64,000 nucleotides of DNA, from contig FOEZ01000009.1 in NCBI GenBank assembly GCA_900110595.1, forward strand, positions 107,180 through 171,179, written 5' to 3'. The notes under the pieces were generated by a model. That model did no database searches. It worked only from the letters and a program-made list of their open reading frames with translations, and was not told the origin of the DNA. A program made the translations under genes and the position numbers. The first letter of the stretch is position 1, and each line of letters begins with the position of its first letter. Positions 16,266 to 25,900 of this stretch are shown here, piece by piece. This stretch comes from Arthrobacter sp. OV608. Lineage in GTDB: Bacteria; Actinomycetota; Actinomycetes; Actinomycetales; Micrococcaceae.

Positions 16266-17707
16266 AACAAGCAGTGAAAAGCTTCGAGTATCTACCGTCG
16301 GGAAAGAAACGGACGGAAAGGAAAGCACGACGCCGACCCGCACCATTCGCTGCAGAGCGGGCGAGTGCCACAGTAGGGGATAGGCAGCGCGACCCCCAGG
16401 GATTTCGCCTCGCGGCTGACTGGGGGAGCAACGAGCCGAACTCCCTGCGGGGTCCACATCGCTTGCGGCCCGCGCCCCACCGCGCATCGACCATGACTTT
16501 TGCCGCCGCCTATCCATTCCTTACGGAGTCGGGCCTGGGGCACGAGGGAACCTACATCGGCACCGACGTCTTCGGGTCCGGGGCCTTCTCCTACGACCCC
16601 TGGATACTGTATGACAAGGGGATCATCAGCGGGCCTTCCATTGTTGTGATCGGGACGGTAGGCACCGGCAAATCAATGTGCGGAAAGTCGCTGGTGACGC
16701 GGTCAATCACCCTAGGGCGAAAGGCGGCAGTCGCGTCTGATCCCAAGGGCGAGTGGGTTGCAGTAGCGGAGGCTGTCGGCGGCAAGGTCATTTCCATCGG
16801 CCCGGGCCGACCCGCAAGGGTAAATCCCCTCGACGCCGGTCCTCGCTCCACTGCGCTTACCGAGGCTCAGTGGCAAGCGGTCGTGAGGCAACGGCGTCGG
16901 CATCTCCTCGGGGCCTTGGTTTCGCTAATGCGGCAGGGCACGCCCCTTCGCCCCGTGGAGCACACCGCCTTGGACATCGCCCTCATGGAAACCATGGCCG
17001 AGAATTCGAACCCGACCCTGCCAATGGTGCTGAACCACCTCCTCAAGCCATCGAAGGAGATGACAGCCCTGGTCGGACCTGACGGGGCAACGGCAGTGAG
17101 CCATTCCCTGCGACGTACGGTCTCCGGTGATCTCGAAGGTATGTTCGACGCGCCATCTACGGTGGCCTTCGACGCTGATGCGCCCATGATGGTGATGGAT
17201 ACCTCTGCGCTGATCGGTGCGTCCGAGCAGGCGCTTTCACTGGCGGCGGCCTGCGGAGCCACGTGGTTGGAAGCTGCCATCACCAACCCCGAGGGCGGCA
17301 AGCGGCTTGTGGTGTATGACGAGGGATGGCGCATGCTCGCCGATCCGTACATGTTGGCAAAGATGAGCGAGCAGTGGCGGCTCGCCAGAACCTACGGGAT
17401 CGCAAACCTGCTCATCATGCACAAGGTGGCCGACCTCAACGAGATCGGTGACAGCACCAGTGGACACAGACAGAAAGCGCTGGGCCTGCTAACCGAGGCT
17501 GACACCAGGGTCATTTACCGGCAGAAGCACGACGCGATGCGGCTGACCAAGGAAGCGCTTGGGCTGACCGAAGCGGAGTGCGAGCATGTTGAGAATCTTC
17601 CGAAGGGCGTCGGGCTCTGGAAAGTCGGCAACCGCTCCTTCATCGTTGCCAACCGAGTGACCACTGACGAGCTTGCTGTTTTCGGGACAGATGACAGGAT
17701 GCTGTGA
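16262..17707 (+). CDS. VirB4-like conjugation ATPase
   Basis: About 481 aa from TTG 16262, overlapping the upstream stop, with GGAAGGGGAC a few bases before it. The first 80 residues are basic and probably disordered. The ATPase core follows: Walker A GTVGTGKS at about residues 131-138, then DPKGEWVAVAEAVGG, Walker B LVVYDE at about 349-354, and the C-terminal motif LTEADTRVIYRQKHDA. It would power pilus-channel assembly and DNA transfer at the inner membrane face together with the SCO6880-like protein. The coupling protein gene overlaps its stop by four bases (GTGA). Family assignment is firm; all motifs are intact. Confidence 0.9.
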   Translation: MKQAVKSFEYLPSGKKRTERKARRRPAPFAAERASATVGDRQRDPQGFRLAADWGSNEPNSLRGPHRLRPAPHRASTMTFAAAYPFLTESGLGHEGTYIGTDVFGSGAFSYDPWILYDKGIISGPSIVVIGTVGTGKSMCGKSLVTRSITLGRKAAVASDPKGEWVAVAEAVGGKVISIGPGRPARVNPLDAGPRSTALTEAQWQAVVRQRRRHLLGALVSLMRQGTPLRPVEHTALDIALMETMAENSNPTLPMVLNHLLKPSKEMTALVGPDGATAVSHSLRRTVSGDLEGMFDAPSTVAFDADAPMMVMDTSALIGASEQALSLAAACGATWLEAAITNPEGGKRLVVYDEGWRMLADPYMLAKMSEQWRLARTYGIANLLIMHKVADLNEIGDSTSGHRQKALGLLTEADTRVIYRQKHDAMRLTKEALGLTEAECEHVENLPKGVGLWKVGNRSFIVANRVTTDELAVFGTDDRML

Positions 17708-19527
17708 GACGGCCGGTGAGCTCGCGCGCGGCAAGCGACAATCCACTGATCACCGCTGGCCTTGTGGGCGCTGCAGCCTATGTATGTCTGTGCGCAGTGG
17801 TGCAGGCAGCAGCGCATGTAGCCGGCTCTTGGCAGTGCGGCACCATGCCCCCGTCGCCCTTCAACCCTGCGGCCGCCGTCGGCCTAATCGCAAACAGAAT
17901 GGAATGGATTGTTCTTCACCGGGGTGATTGTGTGCTCGGCACAGACAGCGTCTGGTGGGTTCTGGCTCCGGCTCTACTTCTGGTTGGTGCGCTCGCCGTC
18001 GGTGCGGTGGTCCTTTCGCGCCGATGGAAGCAGTCGGGCGGCTGGCTGCGCCAAGACATACTGAACCGCGAGGGCGTTGCCCGCCGGGCCGAAATTCTCC
18101 ACGACTTTGGGGCGCGCGCCGTTCGGAAAAGAGGAAAGTTCACTCGCCCAGGGCTCGCAAACCCCTCTCTGCAGGATGTGTCGTGGACGCTGGGCCGCTC
18201 CCGCGGTGTCACCGTCCATGTCTCCACGGAAGAGTCGATGGTGATTCAAGGTGCTCCGCGATCTGGGAAGGGGCTTTATGTCGTCATCAACGCCATCCTT
18301 GATGCGCCCGGGGCAGTCGTTACGACGTCGACCCGCGCGGACAACCTCGTTGTGACGATGAAGGCACGGGGCTCTGGAGGCCGACCGGTCACCGTTTTTG
18401 ATCCCCAGGGCATGTCAGGACTTCCGTCGTCGCTTCGCTGGTCGCCTGTACGTGGGTGTGAGGATCCTGATATTGCTACCCGTCGGGCGTTGGTCATTAC
18501 CGCGGACACCGAGATGAAGGGGGAGAACGCAGCGTGGCAGAAGCGCTCGCTGATAGTCCTTCAGTGCCTGCTGCATGCAGCGGCGCTGTGCGGCGAGGGA
18601 GTGACGGCTTTCCGACGCTGGTCCTCCAGCCCTGTACTGGCGCGGGAAGCACTAGAGGTGCTGAGTCAGCCGGGGGCTGCACTTGGCTGGCAGGCCGACC
18701 TGATGGGCATCCTTGAAGATGACCCGCGGAACACTTCCAATTCGTGGATTGGAGTTTCGGCGGCGGTGGCACCGCTGTCGTCGCCCAAAGTGCTCGCCGC
18801 ACTGAATCCGCAGGAGGAGTCGGAAGAGTTTGATCCCAAGGCCTTCATTAGGGATCGGGGGACTCTTTATCTCATTGGCACACGAGCCGGGGCAGCTGCT
18901 GCAGGACCGTACCTATCCGCACTGATCGATGACATCGACAACGCAGCGAGGGAAATGGCCTTCGTGTCCCCCGGGGGCCGGCTGGATCCGCCTCTTTCGC
19001 TGATCCTCGACGAGATCGCCAACCTGGCACCGTGGCCCGGGCTCCCAGTAGCGCTGTCCGACGGCGGGGGAATCGGGATCTCAACATTGGTGGTTCTGCA
19101 GTCGCTATCCCAGGCCCGCTCAGGTTGGTCCATCGAAGAGGCATCAACCATCTGGGACTCGGCCATCATCAAAGTGATCTTTGGCGGTGGATCCGACGAA
19201 AGGGACCTGCGTTCACTCGCTGGGTTGCTGGGGGAGCGGAACCTTACGCTCACCACCCGATCCTGGTCTTCGCAGGGCCGGCAGGACGGTGAGCAGATAC
19301 GCGAGAGTCCGGTGATTGCCCTGGATGAGATCCGACGCCTTCCTGTAGGTACGGCACTCATGCTCGGCAGGCGCACCCGGCCCATCCTGCTAGACCTGCT
19401 GGAGTGGCACAAGCGAAAGGACGCGGGGGAGCTCCGCCGCCTGAAAGCCGAAATGGAACGGGTGTTGGCTAACGGTCACAGGGAGCGTCAGCAGAAGACC
19501 GAAAGGGCCCCTGATGCGCAGCCATAG
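17704..19527 (+). CDS. Type IV coupling protein (VirD4/TraG-like)
   Basis: 607 aa from GTG 17704. Two membrane helices lie at about residues 16-40 and 84-106. The ATPase domain has Walker A GAPRSGKG at 183-190 and Walker B LILDEIAN near 433-440, followed by WPGLPVALSDGGGIGISTLVVLQSLSQA, the typical TraG/VirD4 C-terminal motif (TraM-recognition region). It would link the relaxase-DNA complex to the channel and pump DNA through. It overlaps the VirB4 gene and is overlapped by the next gene, so the block 13111-20026 reads as one operon. No sign of damage. Confidence 0.9.
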   Translation: MRRPVSSRAASDNPLITAGLVGAAAYVCLCAVVQAAAHVAGSWQCGTMPPSPFNPAAAVGLIANRMEWIVLHRGDCVLGTDSVWWVLAPALLLVGALAVGAVVLSRRWKQSGGWLRQDILNREGVARRAEILHDFGARAVRKRGKFTRPGLANPSLQDVSWTLGRSRGVTVHVSTEESMVIQGAPRSGKGLYVVINAILDAPGAVVTTSTRADNLVVTMKARGSGGRPVTVFDPQGMSGLPSSLRWSPVRGCEDPDIATRRALVITADTEMKGENAAWQKRSLIVLQCLLHAAALCGEGVTAFRRWSSSPVLAREALEVLSQPGAALGWQADLMGILEDDPRNTSNSWIGVSAAVAPLSSPKVLAALNPQEESEEFDPKAFIRDRGTLYLIGTRAGAAAAGPYLSALIDDIDNAAREMAFVSPGGRLDPPLSLILDEIANLAPWPGLPVALSDGGGIGISTLVVLQSLSQARSGWSIEEASTIWDSAIIKVIFGGGSDERDLRSLAGLLGERNLTLTTRSWSSQGRQDGEQIRESPVIALDEIRRLPVGTALMLGRRTRPILLDLLEWHKRKDAGELRRLKAEMERVLANGHRERQQKTERAPDAQP

Positions 19528-20026
19528 CGACACTGATGAATTTGATGTGCCGTCCTCGGGTTCCTTCGGGGACGATGAGATCACCGCGCAGCTGTTCAGA
19601 TCCGCTTTTGTGCCGCCGGCCGGTTCCAAGTCCATTACCCGCCGCTGGCGGGAGATGACCCCAGACCAGTCACAGGACGCATGGAATTCCCTTTTCTCGT
19701 GGGTGAGGTGGCTTGTAGCCACATATCAACTGACGACGTCGGTAGTTCCGGACTGCTGGTGGCGTCACCCCGAGACAGTGGCCGAGCTTTATGCGCTGCA
19801 GCGCGCGGAGCTTGCCTCCTACACACCAGATGACCCGGGATTTGGCCCACTCGCTTTTCACGAAAGGCTCCCGCACGCCGTCGAACGCTTAAGGACGCAC
19901 ACCAGGACTGCAGGATGCGTGGGGCTGCAGCTGCATAAGGAACCCGCACCGAGGATCCTGGCTAATGATGACCCTGCCTTCCTGGAGTGGTGCAAGGCTG
20001 CCCATCAGCTGGTTCCCGACTTCTGA
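19514..20026 (+). CDS. DUF4913-like conjugation-associated protein
   Basis: 170 aa; ATG 19514 lies 14 bases inside the coupling protein gene. The central part (FSWVRWLVATYQLTTSVVPDCWWRHPETVAELYALQRAEL) matches the DUF4913 pattern: an aromatic helix, then CWxxHP, then a helix with EL.AL. The family is common in actinobacterial conjugative elements next to the coupling protein and has no known function. The C-terminal 60 residues are hydrophilic and include HERLPHAVERLR. It is probably cytosolic. Translational coupling suggests that it works with VirD4, perhaps in substrate recruitment, but that is inference. Confidence 0.65.
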   Translation: MRSHSDTDEFDVPSSGSFGDDEITAQLFRSAFVPPAGSKSITRRWREMTPDQSQDAWNSLFSWVRWLVATYQLTTSVVPDCWWRHPETVAELYALQRAELASYTPDDPGFGPLAFHERLPHAVERLRTHTRTAGCVGLQLHKEPAPRILANDDPAFLEWCKAAHQLVPDF

Positions 20027-20101
20027 GTCATGTCGCTCGCGCGGCGCATAACCATGAACCGTTGTCTGCGCAGCAATGCTGCGGCCCAAGAAGCATGAAG
20101 G

Positions 20102-21271
20102 GTGGCTGTCGTGGCCGCTAGATCTGAAGTTCCTGCCACCGTCCCGTCTGACCAGAACTCTGCTTCGGGCGGGGTGGGCGGTCGCCGGATGGCGCCGGAG
20201 GAACGCGTCGCCGCGTTGATGGATGGTCTGCACTCCATCCTGGAGCAGGCGGTCGAGTCACCGTCCCATTGGCAAGTGTTGCTGGACGCTTCCGCTACTT
20301 TATGGCGCTACTCCGGTGGGAACGTTGCCTTACTGATGATGCAGATGGCGCAGCGGGGTACTGACGAGCCGACGCTCGTGGCGGGGTATAAAGAATGGGA
20401 ACGGCATGGCCGCACTGTCCTCCGGGGTGAGCATGCCCTCTGGGTCATTGCGCCCAGGACCGCCCGCGTTCAACAGCTGCTTCTGCCCGATGGAACACGT
20501 CAGCGCGTCCCTGTGGGGGACACGCTTCCCAGAGGGGCAGTTGATGAGGGGAAGAAGACCCTTATTACCGGGTGGCGCGGCCAAGCGGTCTTTGACGTTT
20601 CCCAAACTCAGGGTGCTCCTCTATTGGTCCCGAGACCAGCTGGTCATTCGTCTTCCGAGGCGCCCCAGCTGTGGGAAGCATTGGCCGGAGTTGCCCGGGC
20701 CCATGGTTTCTCAATCCACGTCACGGACGCGCAGTACGGACTGACAAGCGGCTTCACTGACTTCGCTCAGCGCCAGGTCCAAGTGGGCGGTTGGCTAAAC
20801 CCCGAGGAACGTATTGCCGTGCTGGCGCATGAGCTTGGGCATGTTCTCCTGCACGGTCCGGACGATGCCGTGGGCAAGCTTTATGGGAGCAGCGTGGACC
20901 ACCGCGGGCTGGCTGAGGTCGAAGCCGAGTCAGTTGCGTACACCGTGCTTAAAGCGCACGGAATTGACCGGGGTCCCCAGTCAGCAAGCTACCTATCGGG
21001 CTGGGCTGACGCAGTTATTGAGGCGGAGCATTCCGCCGCGGGTATCGACTCCTCCGGGAGACAACCTGCTTCTCGAGTGGACATAGCGAAGTCAGTCCTG
21101 GGCCGGGTCACTGCGGCCAGCAAGGAGATTCTTGAAGTCAGTGATCCTCCGGGTACCGGTGGAAAGGTTCCGGTGGCTGAAGCCGGTCCTAGGCTCCAGG
21201 GCCAGGAAACCTATGCGGGCTTGCAGCAGCCGGGTGCGCCCTCGCGAGGGTTGGAGATATCGGGTCCGTAG
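20102..21271 (+). CDS. ArdC-like antirestriction/zincin protein
   Basis: 389 aa from GTG 20102; GTG 20111 is also possible. Residues about 35-165 match the ArdC N-terminal ssDNA-binding domain: SPSHWQVLLDASATLWRYSGGNVALLMMQ, VAGYKEWERHGRTVLRGEHALWVIAP. A zinc-metallopeptidase-like domain follows, with HELGH at about 243-247 and the third-ligand helix EVEAESVAY. The tail of about 70 residues is low complexity. Related proteins bind entering single-stranded plasmid DNA and protect it from host restriction. The next gene encodes SSB, so the two look like an establishment module for newly transferred DNA. Family call confident; protective action here inferred. Confidence 0.82.
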   Translation: MAVVAARSEVPATVPSDQNSASGGVGGRRMAPEERVAALMDGLHSILEQAVESPSHWQVLLDASATLWRYSGGNVALLMMQMAQRGTDEPTLVAGYKEWERHGRTVLRGEHALWVIAPRTARVQQLLLPDGTRQRVPVGDTLPRGAVDEGKKTLITGWRGQAVFDVSQTQGAPLLVPRPAGHSSSEAPQLWEALAGVARAHGFSIHVTDAQYGLTSGFTDFAQRQVQVGGWLNPEERIAVLAHELGHVLLHGPDDAVGKLYGSSVDHRGLAEVEAESVAYTVLKAHGIDRGPQSASYLSGWADAVIEAEHSAAGIDSSGRQPASRVDIAKSVLGRVTAASKEILEVSDPPGTGGKVPVAEAGPRLQGQETYAGLQQPGAPSRGLEISGP

Positions 21272-21326
21272 CCGACCAAAAGCGTTGGACGGGACCGCCC
21301 CGTCTGCGAAGGAAAGGACAGAAGAT

Positions 21327-21830
21327 ATGAGTACCAAGATTCCGGTCAACATCGTCGGCAATCTCGTTGCCGACCCGGAGCTCACGTATGGGGAGTCAGG
21401 TGTTGCGCACGCTAAATTGCGCGTCGCTGTGAACCAACGGATCCAGGGAGCAGACGGATCCTGGCAGGACGGGGAACCTGTTTTCCACAACGTCTCGGCG
21501 TTCCGGGCGCTCGCCGAAAACGCATCGAACTCCTTGAAAAAGGGCGACCCCGTGACTGTGTCGGGCGAACTTGAGTTCCGTGCTTTCGAGAAGGACGGGG
21601 AGAAGCGTGAAGCGCGGCGCATTGTTGCTGAAACCATCGGTCCTGACCTCCGCTTTGGCACGGCTGCGTATCACCGTTCTCCACGAGCGGCGGCTGGTCC
21701 CGAAGCTGCAATGGGAGCTGGTCTCCAGGCAGCTCCTGAAGCAGCCCAACCCGCCTACAGCGTAGCTACGAAGGGGCCGGTTGCAGTGCCCCCTTTAGGC
21801 GGGGCGGTGCGGAACGAGATCAGCCTGTGA
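21327..21830 (+). CDS. ssb: Single-stranded DNA-binding protein
   Basis: 167 aa from ATG 21327 with AGAAG before it. An OB fold of the SSB family is clear: IPVNIVGNLVADPELTYGESGVAHAKLRVAVNQ, FHNVSAFRALAENASNSLKKGDPVTVSGELEFRAFEKDGEKR. The C-terminus is low complexity and ends VRNEISL instead of the acidic DDDIPF-type tip, so it may not recruit the usual host SSB partners. It is shorter and more divergent than a chromosomal SSB, which fits an element-borne copy that coats transferred strands. It follows the ArdC-like gene by 55 bp and is the last gene of the rightward transfer block. Confidence 0.85.
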   Translation: MSTKIPVNIVGNLVADPELTYGESGVAHAKLRVAVNQRIQGADGSWQDGEPVFHNVSAFRALAENASNSLKKGDPVTVSGELEFRAFEKDGEKREARRIVAETIGPDLRFGTAAYHRSPRAAAGPEAAMGAGLQAAPEAAQPAYSVATKGPVAVPPLGGAVRNEISL

Positions 21831-21902
21831 CTGCTGGGACGCTAGCTACTGAATCGGGGTGGCGCTGCTCCGGCCCGTTACAACCAAAGTGAAGTGGCAT
21901 CC

Positions 21903-21928
21903 GGCCTGGTCCTCTTGGGGGCCAGGCC
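21903..21928. terminator. Hairpin terminator between convergent blocks
   Basis: Arms GGCCTGG and CCAGGCC are separated by 12 bases, midway between the ssb stop and the stop of the convergent hypothetical gene. Confidence 0.45.
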
Positions 21929-21961
21929 CTTCCGCGTGCGCCGAGGTCTCAACCAGTTCGC

Positions 21962-22255
21962 TTAGAGCCTGCTACTGCCTTTCCACTCTTCCGGCTGCAA
22001 CCGTTTAATGCTCGAGGAGTGGGCCCACCCGATGTGGTACTTTCCGGAAGAGTCCAGCCATTCGATGAGACCGTACTTTTGCGTCCACCCCACGGCTTTG
22101 CCATAGATACCGCCAACGTAGACCAGTGGTCGGCCGAACTTGGGGAACTCTCGGATGGGTGCCGGGTCGTCAATCGGACGGGTGGCTTCCGCATCCATGC
22201 GGGCCATCATGCGCTCGACATCCTCTGGACTGCCACCCTTGATCACGACATCCAT
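21962..22255 (-). CDS. Small hypothetical protein
   Basis: About 97 aa from ATG 22255; the frame is open upstream to 22462 but that part overlaps the next gene's 3' end and looks non-coding. It starts DVVIKGGSPEDVERMMARMD, then has a possible SH3-like basic patch (GRPLVYVGGIYGKAVGWTQKYGLIEWLDSSGKYHIGWAH). The aromatic, beta-rich C-terminal half looks like a small beta-barrel. I recognise no family. It is the last gene of the leftward mobilisation group. No strong ribosome site, so the start is uncertain. Confidence 0.45.
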   Translation of the reverse strand: MDVVIKGGSPEDVERMMARMDAEATRPIDDPAPIREFPKFGRPLVYVGGIYGKAVGWTQKYGLIEWLDSSGKYHIGWAHSSSIKRLQPEEWKGSSRL

Positions 22256-22337
22256 TAGAACATACGTTCGAATATCGGTTTGGATCAGAGCTTGAATCAA
22301 GGGCGTGCGACTCCTCGCCCGCCCTCGCGAGGACTGA

Positions 22338-22919
22338 TTAGATTGAGGGGTAGCCCGGCTGAACAACCGACGGCGCACGCAGCATGACGGGTCGCCCATC
22401 ATGTGGCGCCCAAGCCAGGCAATCGGCTGCTCGTATGTAATAGGTGTCCGGCCACGGTGCACCGGGCATAACCTGCGCGCGGTCGGGTGATATGAGCAAG
22501 ACAGATCCAGGCCAGACCGGATCTGGCAGGGCCTCTATCCAAGCCGACTGAACATGGTCAAAGCGATCCCATCTGATGGTGACCCACGACCCGGTGGGCT
22601 GTATTGCATCAACGCTGAGAAGCGTTACCTCTGTGGTGGTGCCACTTGCCAGCTTGGCCTTGTCGAAGGATTTCCATCTTTCCGTTGCGTCAGCAAGCCA
22701 GGTATTGCGTTGGTTGACCCGTTTCCGCCAGAGCGCGCCTACAAGCAATGCAATGGCCAGTAGGAGGCCGCCAACAACTACTTGCCACAAGGAGGAAAGT
22801 TCGGTGGCAATGACAACTACAAGAAATAGGACGAGAGCAATCAGGACACCTGCGCTGGCCAGTACCAGCCCAGGTGTCACAACTCTGGGTTTCACCGTCG
22901 GGTTTACGACCATTGTCAT
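22338..22919 (-). CDS. Hypothetical membrane protein of the mobilisation operon
   Basis: 193 aa with GAAGAGG before ATG 22919, 15 bp after the relaxase stop. Two adjacent transmembrane helices (about residues 16-40 and 43-64) are followed by a basic stop-transfer stretch (WRKRVNQR) and a cytosolic or external domain of about 125 residues with RWKSFDKAKLASGTTTEVTLLSV. I see no known motif. Its place right after the MobF relaxase suggests a link between relaxosome and membrane or an entry-exclusion role, but this is only inference. Confidence 0.55.
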   Translation of the reverse strand: MTMVVNPTVKPRVVTPGLVLASAGVLIALVLFLVVVIATELSSLWQVVVGGLLLAIALLVGALWRKRVNQRNTWLADATERWKSFDKAKLASGTTTEVTLLSVDAIQPTGSWVTIRWDRFDHVQSAWIEALPDPVWPGSVLLISPDRAQVMPGAPWPDTYYIRAADCLAWAPHDGRPVMLRAPSVVQPGYPSI

Positions 22920-22934
22920 GCCTCTTCATCCAGC

Positions 22935-25900
22935 TTAAAGCTGCCAGCCAGCGCTGGTAAGGACGACTTGCTGGGAATGAGTCATGTTCTCTGAACTGGA
23001 ACTTGGCGGGAGCGTACTTGGGCCATTCTTTGCGGCATCGATTGCGTCCTGGAGTCTTTCCCTGTGACCCCGTTGTTCCCATTCATAGTCGGACGGCGGC
23101 GCCCCCAATGGCAGGGGAGAATCCGAGATCCCCCATCTGTCCCTGAATAAAGCGATGTCTCGAATCAGTTGCACGGAGCTTCCGCCGCTACCGATGGAAT
23201 CGATCAGGCTGTTTTTCCACTCGAGGTCATCAGTCATGGCCGCTACGGTTGCGGTATAGGTCCTTTGCCGGATTCGTTGGCGGACCTGATCGACCATCTC
23301 CGCTAAGTCGGGACGGGAAATTGCGAGCGCCTCGTCCAAAGGGTTCGGCGCCGCCGTCGGCATCCCCCTTAGAGAGCGGCGCAACCGCATGCTGAGTATA
23401 GCTGCGGGATCCTTTGCACCTGCCGTGTCTCGGAGTGTCTGCTCCAGGACACGTTCAGCGCCCGGACGGCTGACGGCCGTCGCCTTGCGCCATGCCGCTA
23501 CCGCGGCACCCCACGAAGGTGAGTGTTCGAGTCCAAGTGATGAACCGCCGTCGTGCCCGTTCAAGCAGTGCGCGAGGCTTTGAGCGGCTGCAATCTGCGC
23601 CAAGTAGTCGTACTCTGCGTAAAGCCGCTCAAGGCTGTCCGCCTTTCTGCGCTCCGCGTCGCGGACCTCATGGGCGGTCCGCTCCGCACCTTCCGCGGCA
23701 AGCACCTCGCCCAGAATGCTTCGCCACGACAGCTGCAGGGAGGGATCAACAGCAGGATGATCAGAGTCATCACCTTCGCTGACGTAGGCAAAGTTGCCGG
23801 AGCGGCCCCGGGTCATGCTTACGTAGAGTAACTCGCGGGTGAGTCGGCCGTGGGTGACCACGGTGTGACCGGTGTCGACTGTGATGCCCTGCGAGCGGTG
23901 TGCGGTGGTTGCGTAGCCTAACTCAACGCTCGACTCGAGGTAGGTGGGCGGGAGTACCACCCTCGCTCCTGTTTCGCGCCGCACCGCCAGAAGCGATCCA
24001 TCCCGGCTACTGACGCTTTCGACGTCGAACAGTGTCCCATTCCTGACGAAGTCACCCCCGCTGTCCACCAGCCGACGGTTATTGCCCCGGGCGATGATGG
24101 TGTCCCCGGAACCGGCATATAGGCCATCGCTGAGCAGGACGCTCAGCTCCGGGTCCACCTGACCCTGGGCCACGAGGTCGGCTTGGGCGCGCTCGTTGAG
24201 CATGCCGACGGTGTCATTGTCGGCTGCGATAAGGATGGATGACATACCGGCGAGGGTATCGGCCTGCCACGCCAGGTACGCCTGATCGACCATGTCCAAA
24301 TAGGTACCGTGCCTGATCCGTCGATGCTGCTCATAGTCTTTGATCGCTGAGTAGTCTCCATTCCGCAGCTTCAGGGATGATGCACCCTCCCACTTCTCAT
24401 GGAATCTCCAGATGCTGCTGAGCCGGGTGGTCTTACCTTGCCGGTCCAGCCAGCCGAGGACTCCGCCGGCGTCGACTGCGTCCAGCTGGCCTGGATCGCC
24501 AACTAGGAGAATCTTCGCTCTAGCCTCCTGCGCCTGTTGAACAAGCGCGGCAAGCTGGAACGTGGAAACCATGGAAGCTTCATCGATGATGACGAGCTGA
24601 TCCGAGCGGAAGCACCACCGCTGCTGGGTTGCAGCGAGCTGGGCAGCTTCCTGCGCGAGTGCGAGCGTCCGGCGCTCGCCGACGTGACCGCTCGTCAGAC
24701 GGGTCTGAACGTCGAAGAAGCGTTCAGCCCGCGAACTTGCCCCGCTCCCTACAGACTCGTGCAGCCATTTCGTGACGTTCTCTGTAGCCATAGCGAGTTC
24801 GCGGCCCAGCACTTCCGCACTCGCCGCTGCTGGGGCAAGTCCTATGACGCTGCCTATGCCGTGCTCGGCTTCCCATATCGCCTTGACGGCGCTCAGAGTC
24901 GTAGTCTTTCCCGTGCCGGCTGGGCCGACGATGGCATCGAGACGGTTGCCGCTCAGAAGGACGCTCGCGACGGCGGCGCGCTGATCGGAGTGCAGCTCTG
25001 GCTTCCCGGGCTTTCGGACTCCGTCTAGCGAATCCATGATGACGTCGGCGCGGACGACTGGGCCGCCGTCGTCGTTTCTTGCCATCATGATCGCGTCCTC
25101 GCATGCGAGCGTAGAGGTGTCTGTGTAGAGGCGGGCTCCTTGGAAGTCGAAGACGTTGCCTCGCCTGAACCGGAGTTCCGGTCCGGCATCTGGCGCGGCG
25201 GCGTACCGGTACTCGTTCAGCGGCACGGACTGATGCTCGGCGGCGGTGGCGACGGCATCCATCAGGTCATTCCGGTCTGAAGCAGATTGGCAGCGAATCT
25301 GAGCGCAAACCCTTTCGGCTTCGGCGAGGAGGTTCCAGCGGTTCCAGGTTGAACGTTTGCCGGCGACGCGTTCACGGGCAAGGGTGGCGACCGCATCGAT
25401 CCAGTCAGGAGGGAGATCCGCGAACGCAAAGGGGGAAACCCGGGAGCGGTTGATGGTGGCAGCGAGGACGTCGGCCGGTTGGAAACCTTTGGCGATCGCT
25501 CGATCCCGCCATTGGCCCGAGAGTTGATGTAGAGGTGTGGGCAACTCGGCCTTGGGGATACGGGTGGTAAGCGTGGCTTGCTGACGGAGCTTGATAATCG
25601 TTGCTGAGATTGGGGGATGACCGTGTGCCGTGACCCATTCGGCGACGAGGCGATCAGTTTCCACATTGATGAGACGGGACCGGTTCGAAAACTCGCGGAT
25701 GAGTTCTTCGTCTATGCCTGTGAGCTGCTGGCTCGGGTTCTGGGTGCTGGCGACGGGGCTGCGGATATCGGTGTCGGATCCCAGTTGCCGGTGTAGGGCG
25801 TCAAAGAGGAGTCCGTTGTAGTGCTCGCTGGCGGCCACAGCGGCCCTGTACAGCGTGCGGGAATCGAGGGTGACCCAAGCCCCGTCAGTGATGCGCTGGA

